A stretch of DNA of 37,349 nt from Ideonella livida (GCF_010499455.1 NZ_JAAGOH010000039.1:1-37349), one strand, 5' to 3'; positions 1-11,658 are shown, counted from the stretch's first letter. Made by a program: numbers and translations. The notes: generated by a model not told the origin, from the letters alone.

Positions 1-177
1 CCGCGCGCCGGCAGCGGGCTGGCCGGGCGATTGGGCCGCGGCGGGGCGCGCCAACCCGGCCAGCAGCGCCGCCAGGCTCAAGGCCAGTGCGGTGCACAGC
101 CAGGGGGCGGTGGGAGGCGGCAGGGCGGGCAGGGCCAGCCGCCGCCTCGTCACTCGGGGGGGCGAGGGGTCGGTCAT
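1..177 (-). CDS. N-terminus of a secreted or periplasmic protein (partial)
   Basis: Only the first 59 codons are inside the window; the gene runs off the left edge. The ATG at 177-175 follows the stop of the TolC-type gene by 5 bases, so the two are co-transcribed. The peptide starts with an Arg-containing segment (residues 8-13), then a hydrophobic stretch rich in Leu and Ala (about residues 24-42) and an Ala-rich end before Gln-Ser, which looks like a Sec signal peptide cleaved near residue 48. The mature domain is not visible. In export operons the gene beside a TolC-type channel is often a periplasmic adaptor (HlyD/RND membrane-fusion type), so an adaptor is the best guess, but this rests on context alone. 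Confidence 0.55.
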   Translation of the reverse strand, partial: MTDPSPPRVTRRRLALPALPPPTAPWLCTALALSLAALLAGLARPAAAQSPGQPAAGAR

Positions 178-182
178 GGCGT

Positions 183-1712
183 TCAGCCCCCGACGCTGGC
201 GGCCGGGGCGGCCGGGGCCGCGGCTTGCGGCAGGGGCGAGAGCAGGCGCTGGCGCACGCCGCGGCTCAGGGCCTCCAGGCTTTGGTCGTCGGTGCTGTCG
301 GGCACAGGGTCGGTGCCCAGGGTGGCCTGCAGGCGGCCGGCGGCGGCATGCCACTGGGCCAGGGCCTGGTAGCGGCGCAGTTGGCTGATGATGGCGGTGG
401 TCTGGGCGGCCACGCGGTCGAGCTTGCTGCCGGCCTGGGCCTGCTCGCGTTTGGCGGTCATCTCCAGGATGCGCGAGTCCAGCGACCACAGCGAGTCGGC
501 CCGCTCGAACTGGGTGCGCGCATGGGCCACCTGCGCCCGGGCCACGTGCACCTGGGTCACCACCGCCACATGGGCGGCCAGGCGGCGCTGCTCGGCCAGG
601 CGCACGCCGGCGCGGCCGTTGCGCTCCACGCGGTCCAGGTACAGCAGGTTCAGCAGGTTGAAGCTGACGTTGACCGTGGCCTCGTTCCACTGCTGGTTGA
701 TCAGGTAGCGGTCGTCGTCGTTGTAGGCGCCATAGCTGACCCCGATGTTGGGCAGCATGCGGCCCACCGCCTTGTAGGCCTCGGCCTGGGCGATGCGGCG
801 CTGCAGCAGGTGGTCGCGCAGGTCGGGGTTCTGGCGCAGCGCCGCCAGCTCCATCTCGTCGACCGAGGTGGTCAGCAGGTCCGGGGGCAGGGGTTCGTCG
901 TCGGCCAGCAGGCGCACCTGCTGCATCACCGGGGCGTTGATCAGCGCGGCCAGCTCGAAGCGGGCGGCCACCAGTTCCTGCTCGATGGATTCCAGCAGGC
1001 GCATGTTCTCGGTGAGCTGGCGTTGGTAGCGCAGGCTGTCCAGGGGGTTGCGCAGGGCTTCCTGCTCGCTCTTGCGGGCGTCGGCCAGGCCGTCCTCGGC
1101 CAGGGCCAGGGCGGCGCGCACCTCGCCTTGCAGCTTCTGGGCGCTGGCCGCGCGGAAGAACGCCGAGCGCACGTCCTGCACCAGCAGCTGGCTGGCCTTG
1201 CGGCGGCGGGCCTCGGCCTGCAGCGCACGGTCCACCGCCTGCTGGTAGCTGAAGTGGGCCAGGCCGTAGTCCAGCAGGTTCCAGCTCAGGGTCAGGGAGG
1301 AGAACAGGTGCTCTTTGTCTTGGGAGATGGACGGGTTGGCCAGTGAGGGGGCGCCGGTCACCGAGTCCTTGCTGCGCGAGGTGCGCTCCTCGTCGCGGTG
1401 GCTGTAGCCGGCGCTGCCCAGCAGCTTGGGAATGCGGTCAAAGCCCACCTCGTCGACCTGGCGGGCGGCCAGCGCCTCCTCCATGAGCTTGGCGCGGCGG
1501 TCCAGGTTGTACTTCAGGGCCCGGGCGATCGCCTGGTCCAGGCCCAGGGTCTCGCCCAGCGGTTCCACCCCTTTCTGGACGGCCTGGCGGTCCTCGTCGA
1601 TCACCTCGTCCAACGGTGCGCCGGCGGGCACGGCCGGCATCATGTGGTCACAGGCGGACAGGCTCATGGCCAGCAGGCTGGCGGCGGCGATGCGGGTGAG
1701 CAAGCGGGTCAC
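183..1712 (-). CDS. TolC-family outer-membrane efflux lipoprotein
   Basis: A 509-residue protein of the size and composition of TolC-type outer-membrane channels, which form trimeric beta-barrel/alpha-tunnel exit ducts for efflux pumps or type I secretion. It begins with a lipoprotein signal peptide whose lipobox is LSAC (Cys at residue 21), so it is probably lipid-anchored. The rest is long Ala/Gln/Arg/Glu-rich helices with the internal pseudo-repeat typical of the family. It starts at a GTG (1712-1710), directly ahead of the signal peptide; no upstream ATG fits. The C-terminus is Pro/Ala-rich and probably disordered. The next gene downstream begins 5 bases after the stop. The substrate cannot be told from the sequence. 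Confidence 0.85.
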   Translation of the reverse strand: MTRLLTRIAAASLLAMSLSACDHMMPAVPAGAPLDEVIDEDRQAVQKGVEPLGETLGLDQAIARALKYNLDRRAKLMEEALAARQVDEVGFDRIPKLLGSAGYSHRDEERTSRSKDSVTGAPSLANPSISQDKEHLFSSLTLSWNLLDYGLAHFSYQQAVDRALQAEARRRKASQLLVQDVRSAFFRAASAQKLQGEVRAALALAEDGLADARKSEQEALRNPLDSLRYQRQLTENMRLLESIEQELVAARFELAALINAPVMQQVRLLADDEPLPPDLLTTSVDEMELAALRQNPDLRDHLLQRRIAQAEAYKAVGRMLPNIGVSYGAYNDDDRYLINQQWNEATVNVSFNLLNLLYLDRVERNGRAGVRLAEQRRLAAHVAVVTQVHVARAQVAHARTQFERADSLWSLDSRILEMTAKREQAQAGSKLDRVAAQTTAIISQLRRYQALAQWHAAAGRLQATLGTDPVPDSTDDQSLEALSRGVRQRLLSPLPQAAAPAAPAASVGG

Positions 1713-1852
1713 GGCGGTTTCTCGGTGTCAGGTGGGTCGGGCCTGGAAACCCGCGTCATGCGCAGGGTTCCAACTTTGGTGATCGGCAGCTTATCGACCG
1801 ACCCGAGCCGCAATTGAGCGAGATTCCGGTGCCTTGGCGCGTTATTCGCCGC

Positions 1853-2902
1853 CTAGCGAGGTGGGTCCTGCGGGTTTGTCCCGGTACCCGGGGCGGTGTG
1901 GGGCGTGCACTGCTGGAAGAAGCGCAGCATCTCCCGGCTGGCGTCCGGCCCGCCCGGGTGGGTGAAGCGCCCCGGGGCCCGGCCGCCGCTCCAGGCATGG
2001 CCCAGGCCCTGCACCGACCAGTGCGCCACGCAGGGCCGGCCCTGCGGGTCGCGCCACAGGCGCTGCACATGGGCCAGCTGGTGGGCGGTGGCCGCATGGG
2101 GGTGGACGCTGGGCACCGCCTGCGGCCAGCGGGCCAGGGCGGCCTGCAGCACCTGCTCACCGTTGACCGGGTTCACCGTCAGGTCCGCGTCGCCATGGAA
2201 GACCACGGTGGGCACGGGCGGGCCGAGGTGGCGCAGGGCCTGGGGCGGTGCACCCTCGCGCATGGCCATGAAGGCCCCCATGGCGGTGTGGGCGGCGCCG
2301 GCCGGCAGGCCGGAATGCACGCCCACCGCGGCGAACAGGTCCGGGCAGGCCTGCCCCAGGATGGCGGCCATGGCGCCGCCGGCCGACAGGCCGGCCACGT
2401 AGACCCGGGACGGGTCCACCGCCTGTTCGGCCATGACCCGGCGGGTCAGCGACTCCAGCCAGCCGGCCTCGCCACGGCCGCGCTGCTGGCTGGGGGTCTT
2501 GAACCAGCTCCAGCAGCGCGAGGGGTTGGCCTGGCGCGACTGCTCCGGGTAGAGCACCAGCCAGCCCAGGCCGTCGCCGGCCAGGGTGTTCATGCCCGTG
2601 CCCGTGGCGAAATCCTCCGCGTCCTGGGTGCAGCCGTGCAGCATCAGCAGCAGCGGCCTCGGGGCGGTGGCGTTGCCGGCCGGCAGGTAGAGGCGGTAGC
2701 TGCGCCGCCCGCCGCTGCGGTGGTGGTGCTCCCCGGCGAGCCAGCGGGCGCCCATGCCGCCTGCGGGCGTCGCGGGTCCGGGCGGAGCCGCGGCGCTTGC
2801 AGGCCCGTCGGCAGCCGGGCGGCGCCGCGCCTGCCACGCCGAGCGCGCGGACCGGGCCAGGTCGAGGGTATGGGTCAGCAGGCGGTTCAGGCGTGGGGTC
2901 AT
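1853..2902 (-). CDS. PHB depolymerase-family esterase
   Basis: A 349-residue alpha/beta hydrolase of the poly(3-hydroxybutyrate) depolymerase esterase family (LpqC/PhaZ-like). Visible motifs are the oxyanion-hole region LHGCTQ (about residues 88-93), the nucleophile elbow GLSAGGAM with Ser at about 173, the acid in HGDADLTV (Asp about 240) and the base in GLGHAW (His about 302). The ATG at 2902 was chosen because the upstream in-frame extension is low-complexity and runs into cbbR. The N-terminus is Arg/Ala/Pro-rich and shows no clear signal peptide, so an intracellular enzyme acting on storage polyester or oligomers is likely, though a polysaccharide ester substrate is possible. It follows cbbR on the same strand after 61 bases, with no obvious Shine-Dalgarno. 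Confidence 0.8.
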   Translation of the reverse strand: MTPRLNRLLTHTLDLARSARSAWQARRRPAADGPASAAAPPGPATPAGGMGARWLAGEHHHRSGGRRSYRLYLPAGNATAPRPLLLMLHGCTQDAEDFATGTGMNTLAGDGLGWLVLYPEQSRQANPSRCWSWFKTPSQQRGRGEAGWLESLTRRVMAEQAVDPSRVYVAGLSAGGAMAAILGQACPDLFAAVGVHSGLPAGAAHTAMGAFMAMREGAPPQALRHLGPPVPTVVFHGDADLTVNPVNGEQVLQAALARWPQAVPSVHPHAATAHQLAHVQRLWRDPQGRPCVAHWSVQGLGHAWSGGRAPGRFTHPGGPDASREMLRFFQQCTPHTAPGTGTNPQDPPR

Positions 2903-2963
2903 GGGGGCGTGGAGACGGGCGTGTCCAGGGGGGAGGGCATCGACGTTGGCGCGGCGCATCCGC

Positions 2964-3908
2964 TCAAGTCCCTGGCGGCGCCCCCAGCCACGGGCGGTCG
3001 TGCGCGGCCAGGTAGGCCTCGCCCTCCTCCAGGATGAAGTAGCGGAAGGCTTCGGCCGCGGGCGAGAGCACACGCGAGCTCAGGTGCACCACGTTCCACA
3101 TGCGCATCACCGGCGTGCCCTCCACGGCCAGCAGCTCGATCTCGCCGGCCTTGAGTTCCAGGCCCAGGGTATGCAGGCTCAGGAAGCTCAGGCCCATGCC
3201 TGCCATCACCGCCTGCTTGATGGTCTCGTTGCTGGGCATCTCCATGGCGATGCGGGGCTCGACCCGGTGCTCGGCCAGGAAGCGGTCCATCAGCGCCCGG
3301 GTGCCTGAGGCCGACTCGCGCACCAGCAGCGGGTACTGGGCCAGCGCCGCGGCCGGCGCATGTCCGGCGCGCAGCAGGGGATGGCCCGGCGGCGCGACGA
3401 ACACATGCGGATGCGCCGCAAAGGGCTCGGCCCGGGCGTCCAGCTCACGGGGCGGGCGGCCCATGATGGCCAGGTCCACCTCGCCATGGGTCATGAGCGT
3501 GACCAGCTGCTCGCGGTTGGCGCTCACCTGCAGCCGCACCTCCACCCCCGGATGCTCCTGGCGAAAGCGCGCCAGCAGCCGCGGCACGAAGTACTTGGCC
3601 GTGCTCACCAGGCCCACGCTCAGCAGGCCGGTCTCCAGCTTGCGCAGCCGGGCCATGGCGTCGTCGGCGTCCTTGAGCGTGGCCAGCAGGCGCTTGGCGT
3701 AGACCAGGTAGTACTCGCCGGCGGTGGTCAGGCTGACCTTGCGGCCCTGGCGGTCGAACAGCGCCAGCGACAGGGCCGACTCCAGCTCCTTGACCTGCAT
3801 GGTCACCGCCGGCGGCGTGAGGTGCAGGGCCTCGGCCGCCCGCACAAAGCTCAGGTGGCGGGCCACCTCCACAAAGACGCGCAGCTGCCGGAAGGTGATG
3901 TTCTTCAT
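2964..3908 (-). CDS. cbbR: LysR-type regulator CbbR of the Calvin cycle operons
   Basis: A 314-residue LysR-type regulator with the N-terminal winged helix-turn-helix in about residues 1-63 (starts ITFRQLRVFVEVARHLSF) and a C-terminal periplasmic-binding-protein-like effector domain. It is divergent from cbbL, the usual place for cbbR in proteobacterial Rubisco operons. CbbR proteins activate cbb promoters according to metabolites such as phosphoenolpyruvate or ribulose bisphosphate. The 155-base gap to cbbL holds an inverted repeat matching a LysR recognition site, and the same site recurs upstream of the second cbb operon. The ATG at 3908 gives the standard LysR length. Identity as CbbR rests on family plus position. 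Confidence 0.93.
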   Translation of the reverse strand: MKNITFRQLRVFVEVARHLSFVRAAEALHLTPPAVTMQVKELESALSLALFDRQGRKVSLTTAGEYYLVYAKRLLATLKDADDAMARLRKLETGLLSVGLVSTAKYFVPRLLARFRQEHPGVEVRLQVSANREQLVTLMTHGEVDLAIMGRPPRELDARAEPFAAHPHVFVAPPGHPLLRAGHAPAAALAQYPLLVRESASGTRALMDRFLAEHRVEPRIAMEMPSNETIKQAVMAGMGLSFLSLHTLGLELKAGEIELLAVEGTPVMRMWNVVHLSSRVLSPAAEAFRYFILEEGEAYLAAHDRPWLGAPPGT

Positions 3909-3926
3909 GCCTGGCCCACGGTTTGA

Positions 3927-5530
<1,604 letters not shown>

Positions 5531-5565
5531 GCCCCGCCCGCCCCCCCACCCGGAGACCCCGCGCC

Positions 5566-6009
5566 ATGATGACCAACCCCACCGGCCGCCTGACCCAGGG
5601 CCAGTTCAGTTTCCTGCCCGACCTGAGCGATGCCGAGATTGCCGCCCAGGTGCAGTACGGCCTGCACAAGGGCTATGCCTGGAGCGTCGAATACACCGAC
5701 GACCCCCACCCCCGCAACACCTACTGGGAGATGTTCGGCATGCCCCTGTTCGACCTGCGCGATGCCGCCGGGGTGATGCAGGAGATGCAGGCCTGCCGGC
5801 AGAGCTTCCCGCAGCACTACATCCGCCTGATGGCCTTTGATGCCACCCGCGGGGTGGAGACCATCACCATGAGCTTCATCGTGCAGCGGCCGCCCCAGGA
5901 GCCCGGACTGGGCCTGGTGCGGCAGGAGGCCTCGGGCCGCACGCTGCGCTACACCGTCCATGCCTATGCCACCGACCGGCCCGAGGGCCAGCGCGGCGGC
6001 GCGGCCTGA
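5566..6009 (+). CDS. cbbS: Rubisco small subunit, form IC
   Basis: Small chain of Rubisco, 147 residues, with the red-type core (LTQGQFSFLPDLSD near the start, YTDDPHPRNTYWEMFG in the middle) and the C-terminal extension that distinguishes red-type small subunits from the shorter green-type ones; in known structures this extension forms a hairpin in the central solvent channel. It begins 35 bases after cbbL with a GGAGAC ribosome site. Two consecutive ATGs (5566 and 5569) could start translation; the first is used here. Confidence 0.97.
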   Translation: MMTNPTGRLTQGQFSFLPDLSDAEIAAQVQYGLHKGYAWSVEYTDDPHPRNTYWEMFGMPLFDLRDAAGVMQEMQACRQSFPQHYIRLMAFDATRGVETITMSFIVQRPPQEPGLGLVRQEASGRTLRYTVHAYATDRPEGQRGGAA

Positions 6010-6032
6010 GCCTGCAGCCGTAGGAGCCCGCC

Positions 6033-7030
6033 ATGCGTGCACCACTGTATTCATTGCCCGGCGCGGCCCGGGCGCCCGCGCCGGGGGGCGGCGAACCGCC
6101 CGCCGACCCCCCGGCCGGACCGGACGCGGCGCCCGCCCCTCCCCGCTGCGTGGCCGAGGTGCTGGCACACACCCGGGTGCAGGACGAACTGCAGGCCCTG
6201 GATGCCGCCCTGGTGGGCCTGCAGCCGGTCAAGGCCCGGGTGCGCGACCTGGCCGCGCTGTTGGTGGTGGACCGGCTGCGCGCCGCCCACGGCCTGGTCA
6301 CCCGGCCGCCCAGCCTGCACATGTGCTTCACCGGGCCACCCGGCACTGGCAAGACCACCGTGGCCCAGCGCATGGCCGGCCTGCTGCACCGGCTGGGCCA
6401 TGTGCGCCAGGGCCAGCTGGTGGCCGTCACCCGGGACGACCTGGTGGGGGCCTACATCGGCCACACCGGCCCCAAGACCCGCGAGGTGATCCGCAAAGCA
6501 CTGGGCGGCGTGCTGTTCATCGACGAGGCCTACACCCTCTACCGGCCGGAGAACGAGCGCGACTACGGCCTGGAGGCGCTGGAGATCCTGTTGCAGGCCA
6601 TGGAGAACCAGCGCCACGACCTGGTGGTCATCCTGGCGGGCTATGCCGAGGGCATGGCCACCTTCTTCCGCGCCAATCCGGGCCTGAGCAGCCGCATTGC
6701 CCACCATGTGGAATTTCCCGACTACGCGCCGCAGGAGCTGCTGCAGATCGCCGATCGCTTGCTGGACGAGCAGGGCTACCGCTTTGGCGAGGGCGCGCGT
6801 GCCACCTTTGCCCACTACCTGGCGCTGCGCCTGCGGCAGCCCCACTTTGCCAACGCCCGCAGCGTGCGCAATGCGCTGGACCGCGCCCGCCTGCGCCAGG
6901 CCAGCCGCCTGTTCAGCCAGCCGCACACCCCCTGGGACACCCGGGCGCTGGGCACCCTGGAAGCCGCCGACTTTGCCGCCAGCCGGGTGTTCCGCTGGGC
7001 CGAGGCCACCGCCCCCCAGGCGCCGCCGCC

Positions 7031-7034
<4 letters not shown>
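6033..7034 (+). CDS. cbbX: Red-type Rubisco activase CbbX (AAA+ ATPase)
   Basis: AAA+ ATPase that remodels inhibited red-type Rubisco, pulling on the large-subunit C-terminus so that tight-binding sugar phosphates are released. It has 333 residues with Walker A GPPGTGKTT (101-109), the pore-loop Tyr in YIGHTG (141-146), and Walker B LFIDEA (161-166). The first 38 or so residues are a Pro/Ala/Gly-rich stretch that looks disordered, giving a slightly longer protein than the roughly 310 residues usual for the family. Translation starts 23 bases after cbbS with an AGGAG site. Its TAG stop overlaps the stop of rtcR on the other strand inside one CTAG (7031-7034). Confidence 0.96.
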
Positions 7035-8656
<1,622 letters not shown>

Positions 8657-8788
8657 GGCAATAAAGATAAGAAACTCGCCAACAATATAAATCCAGCCCC
8701 AGGCCTTGCCGGGCAATGAGGTGCTGGAGTGGATGAAGATCCATTTCAATCAACAGCTTGGCTTGATGTTGGGGGCGCCGTGGCTGGT

Positions 8789-8804
8789 TGGCACGCCTTT
8801 GGCA
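8789..8804 (+). promoter_or_regulatory. Sigma-54 promoter of rtcBA
   Basis: TGGCACGCCTTTGGCA matches the sigma-54 consensus TGGCACG-N4-TTGCA, with the obligatory GG (-24) at 8790-8791 and GC (-12) at 8802-8803 at the required 10-base spacing. Transcription would start near 8815, leaving a leader of about 65 bases before rtcB. It lies in the rtcR-rtcB divergent gap, exactly where an RtcR-dependent promoter is expected. Possible activator sites upstream are the inverted repeat TTGCC-G-GGCAA at 8706-8716 (about -104) and ATCAA-N9-TTGAT at 8749-8767 (about -57); these two are tentative. Confidence 0.85.
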
Positions 8805-8879
8805 ATGCAAGGCCTGTCGGCAGACGGCCGGGCCCTGGGCCCCCGGCGCCGACACTTCCGTACTGCCAAGAGAACGCAC

Positions 8880-10097
8880 ATGTCCCTCTCCTACGAACTC
8901 GTACAACCCGAAGGCGGCGTGCCCATCAAGCTGTGGACCCGCGGCGTGCCCGTGGAACCCGAGGCCCGCCAGCAGCTGGCCAATGCCGCGCGCCTGCCCA
9001 TCGTCTTCAAGCACATCGCCGCCATGCCCGATGTGCACCTGGGGGTGGGGGCCACCGTTGGCTCGGTCATTCCCACCCTCAAGGCCATCATCCCGGCGGC
9101 GGTGGGGGTGGACATCGGTTGCGGGATGATGGCCGCCAAGACCACGCTGCGTGCCGAGGACCTGCCTGACCAGCTGGGCCCGCTGCGCGCCGCCATCGAG
9201 CAGGCCGTGCCCCACGGCCGTACCCCGCGGGGCCGCGACGTGGGCGCCTGGGAGCATCCGCCCGAACCTGTGGACCAGGCCTGGGCCCAGCTGGCGCCTG
9301 ACTTTGACGCGCTGTGCGAGCGCCACCCGCGCCTGCGCCAGACCAACAACCGCAAGCACCTGGGCACCCTGGGGACTGGCAACCACTTCATCGAGGTCTG
9401 CCTGGATGAGGCGGACTTGGTCTGGTTCATGCTGCACTCGGGCTCGCGCGGGGTGGGCAACGCCATCGGCACCCATTTCATCGAGCTGGCCAAGCAGGAC
9501 GCCGAGCGCCACCAGCGCAACCTGCCGGACCAGGACCTGGCCTACCTGGAAGAGGGCGCCGAGTACTTTGGTGACTATGTGCGCGCCGTCTCCTGGGCGC
9601 AGAACTTCGCCATGAAGAACCGCGAGCTGATGATGGCCCAGCTGGTCGCCACGGTGCGCGCGCTCATCCCCAAGCCCTTCGAGGTGCAGGTGGAGGCGGT
9701 GAACTGCCACCACAACTATGTGCAACGCGAACAGCACTTCGGGCAGGAGGTGTTCGTCACCCGCAAGGGGGCGGTGAGCGCCCGCCGTGGCCAGTTGGGC
9801 ATCATCCCCGGCAGCATGGGGGCACGCAGCTACATCGTGCGCGGACTGGGCAACCCGGAGAGCTTCGAGAGCTGCAGCCACGGCGCCGGCCGTGTGATGA
9901 GCCGCAACCAGGCCAAGAAGCGCTTCACTGTGGACGACCAGGTGCGGGCCACCCAGGGGGTGGAATGCCGCAAGGACGCTGATGTCATCGACGAGATCCC
10001 CATGGCCTACAAGGACATCGACGCCGTCATGGCCGCGCAAAGCGACCTGGTGGAGGTGGTGCACACCTTGAAGCAGGTGCTATGCGTCAAGGGTTGA
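8880..10097 (+). CDS. rtcB: RNA-splicing ligase RtcB
   Basis: GTP- and Mn-dependent ligase that joins RNA 2',3'-cyclic or 3'-phosphate ends to 5'-hydroxyl ends. It has 405 residues. Visible metal and catalytic residues are Asp78 and Cys81 in VDIGCGMM, His169 in GTGNHF, His186 in LHSGSRG, the His pair in NCHHNY (277-278), and the guanylylated His334 in SCSHGAGR. The length and motif set match the bacterial RtcB that pairs with RtcA. The ATG at 8880 follows a weak AAGAGA site; an in-frame opening back to 8706 would run through the sigma-54 promoter and is rejected. It overlaps rtcA by 16 bases. Confidence 0.97.
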   Translation: MSLSYELVQPEGGVPIKLWTRGVPVEPEARQQLANAARLPIVFKHIAAMPDVHLGVGATVGSVIPTLKAIIPAAVGVDIGCGMMAAKTTLRAEDLPDQLGPLRAAIEQAVPHGRTPRGRDVGAWEHPPEPVDQAWAQLAPDFDALCERHPRLRQTNNRKHLGTLGTGNHFIEVCLDEADLVWFMLHSGSRGVGNAIGTHFIELAKQDAERHQRNLPDQDLAYLEEGAEYFGDYVRAVSWAQNFAMKNRELMMAQLVATVRALIPKPFEVQVEAVNCHHNYVQREQHFGQEVFVTRKGAVSARRGQLGIIPGSMGARSYIVRGLGNPESFESCSHGAGRVMSRNQAKKRFTVDDQVRATQGVECRKDADVIDEIPMAYKDIDAVMAAQSDLVEVVHTLKQVLCVKG

Positions 10098-11209
10098 GTG
10101 CCGGGGGCGCGGGCGCCCATCCCGCCGGGGGCGGTGACGCCATCGACATCGACGGTGCCGTGGGGGAGGGGGGTGGGCAGATCCTGCGCACCTCGCTGGC
10201 CTTGTCCCTGTGCACCGGGCGGCCGGTGCGGCTGACGCGCATCCGTGCCGGCCGGCCCAAGCCGGGCCTGATGCGCCAGCACCTGACCTGCGTGCACGCT
10301 GCCGCGCAGGTGGGCGGGGCCCAGGTGCAGGGGGCCGACCTCGGGTCGACCGAGCTCTGCTTCACCCCCGGCCCGGTGCGGGCCGGGGATTTCCACTTTC
10401 CTGTGGGCACCGCCGGCAGCTGCACCCTGGTGCTGCAGACGGTGTGGCCTGCGCTGCTGCAGGCCGAGGCGCCCAGCCGGCTGCGCCTGAGCGGCGGCAC
10501 GCACAACCCGATGGCGCCCAGCTTCCACTTCCTGGCGCGGTCCTACGCGCCGCTGATGCGGCGCCTGGGCGCACCGTCAGAGCTCACCCTGGTCCGCCCC
10601 GGCTTCCATCCCGCTGGCGGGGGAGAGGTGCTGGCCCTGCTGGCGCCTGCCGCCGGTGGCCTGCAGCCGTTTGACCTGGAGGTCCGCGGGCCCCTGCGGG
10701 AGGCCTGGGCCGATTGCCTGTCGCCCGGCCTGCCGGCTGCGGTGGCCCAGCGCGAGCTGCAGGCCTTGGCGGTGGGCTTGGGCTGGCCGGCGGACCGGCT
10801 GCGCCGCCTGCCCGGTCGCCAGGAGGAGGGGCCGGGCAACGCCCTGATGGCCACCTGCGTGCATGAGGGCCTCACCGAGGTCTTCACCGCCCTGGGGGCC
10901 AAAGGCCTGCCCGCCGAGGCTGTGGCACAGGACCTGATGCGCCAGCTGCGTGACTACCAGGCCAGCGACGCGCCCTTGGGCCCCCACCTGGCCGACCAGT
11001 GGGTCCTGCCGCTGGCGCTGGCGGTGTGCGCCCAGGGCCGCGCCGCCCGCTACCGCTGCACCACGCTGACCTTGCATGCCACCACGCACTTCGCCCTGAT
11101 CGAGCGCTTCCTGCCGGTGCGCGTGCGTGCCACGGGCCAGGACCCGTGCTGGCAGGTGGTGGTGGAACCGGCCACCGCCCCCCGAGCCCCAGGGGAGGGG
11201 ATGATTTGA
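10082..11209 (+). CDS. rtcA: RNA 3'-terminal phosphate cyclase RtcA
   Basis: ATP-dependent cyclase converting RNA 3'-phosphate ends to 2',3'-cyclic phosphates. It has 375 residues, with the family opening IDIDGAVGEGGGQILRTSLA (21-40) and the adenylylated His at about 302 in GPHLADQWVLPLA. The start ATG lies inside the end of rtcB (16-base overlap), which implies translational coupling. The first 20 residues are a Gly/Ala-rich extension not needed for the fold, so a later non-ATG start cannot be excluded. The stop is immediately followed by the second CbbR-type promoter, so rtcA is the last gene of the rtc module. Confidence 0.95.
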   Translation: MRQGLSAGGAGAHPAGGGDAIDIDGAVGEGGGQILRTSLALSLCTGRPVRLTRIRAGRPKPGLMRQHLTCVHAAAQVGGAQVQGADLGSTELCFTPGPVRAGDFHFPVGTAGSCTLVLQTVWPALLQAEAPSRLRLSGGTHNPMAPSFHFLARSYAPLMRRLGAPSELTLVRPGFHPAGGGEVLALLAPAAGGLQPFDLEVRGPLREAWADCLSPGLPAAVAQRELQALAVGLGWPADRLRRLPGRQEEGPGNALMATCVHEGLTEVFTALGAKGLPAEAVAQDLMRQLRDYQASDAPLGPHLADQWVLPLALAVCAQGRAARYRCTTLTLHATTHFALIERFLPVRVRATGQDPCWQVVVEPATAPRAPGEGMI

Positions 11210-11275
11210 TTCAGTTTCTCTGAATCGAAACCAAAGCATCTATGAATTTACCTTAAAGGTTGCGCTGCCTACATT
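11207..11275 (+). promoter_or_regulatory. CbbR-type operator and promoter of the second cbb operon (P2)
   Basis: A perfect 7-base inverted repeat GATTCAG-N5-CTGAATC (11208-11226) contains the LysR T-N11-A core. It is followed by TTTACC (11247-11252), a 17-base spacer and TACATT (11270-11275). The inverted repeat is centred about 65 bases before the expected start of transcription (about 11281). Order and spacing are identical to the site upstream of cbbL: 16 bases separate the conserved TCTGAATCGAAA from TTTACC in both. It begins at the rtcA stop codon and is well placed to drive the cbbE relic and cbbF onward. Confidence 0.78.
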
Positions 11276-11320
11276 GTGGCCATCGGTCCTTGCGGCCCCT
11301 TGCAGACCCGGCGCACCCCC

Positions 11321-11497
11321 ATGAGCTTCCTCTTTGCCCCCAACCTCCTCTCGGCCGATCTCGCCCGCCCGGGCGAGGAGGTGCGCCCGGTGATCGCCCC
11401 CGGGGCGGACTGGATCCCCTTCGACCGCGCCACCCTTGGCCAGCCGGACCGCGCCGCCGCCATTGCCGCGCTGCAGCGGGCACTGGCCGCGGCCTGA
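11321..11497 (+). pseudogene. cbbE: Internally deleted relic of ribulose-phosphate 3-epimerase (cbbE)
   Basis: A 58-codon open frame with start and stop. Residues 1-35 follow the N-terminus of ribulose-5-phosphate 3-epimerase (FAPNLLSADLARPGEEV, then GADWIPFD, against the family style LSADFARLGEEV and GADWIHFD). Residues about 38-58 (LGQPDRAAAIAALQRAL) follow the family C-terminus (FGQPD-type). About 170 central codons, with most of the barrel and active site, are missing in frame, and the metal-binding His of the WIHFD motif is Pro. The full enzyme is about 230 residues. In Cupriavidus cbbE precedes cbbF, as here. It cannot be an active epimerase; another rpe gene must serve the cell. Whether the short peptide is made is unknown. 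Consensus comparisons are from memory. Confidence 0.78.
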
Positions 11498-11658
11498 TCC
11501 CGCCTGACGCTCCGGCACGGGCCGGTCGCCCTCCACCGCTCCCCACCGCCGGGACCCCTGGCACCCCAGCCCCCTGACACAAGCCCCAAGGCCGGGGGTG
11601 ACGCCGCCGCATGGCCGGCCCCGCCGCCCCCGAGGAACTTGAACACCGGAGACCCACC

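Noticed and set aside
8657-8749. Upstream extension of RtcR by 31 residues with a hydrophobic segment
   Set aside because: The extension resembles no RtcR, and the ATG at 8656 gives exactly the known family N-terminus.
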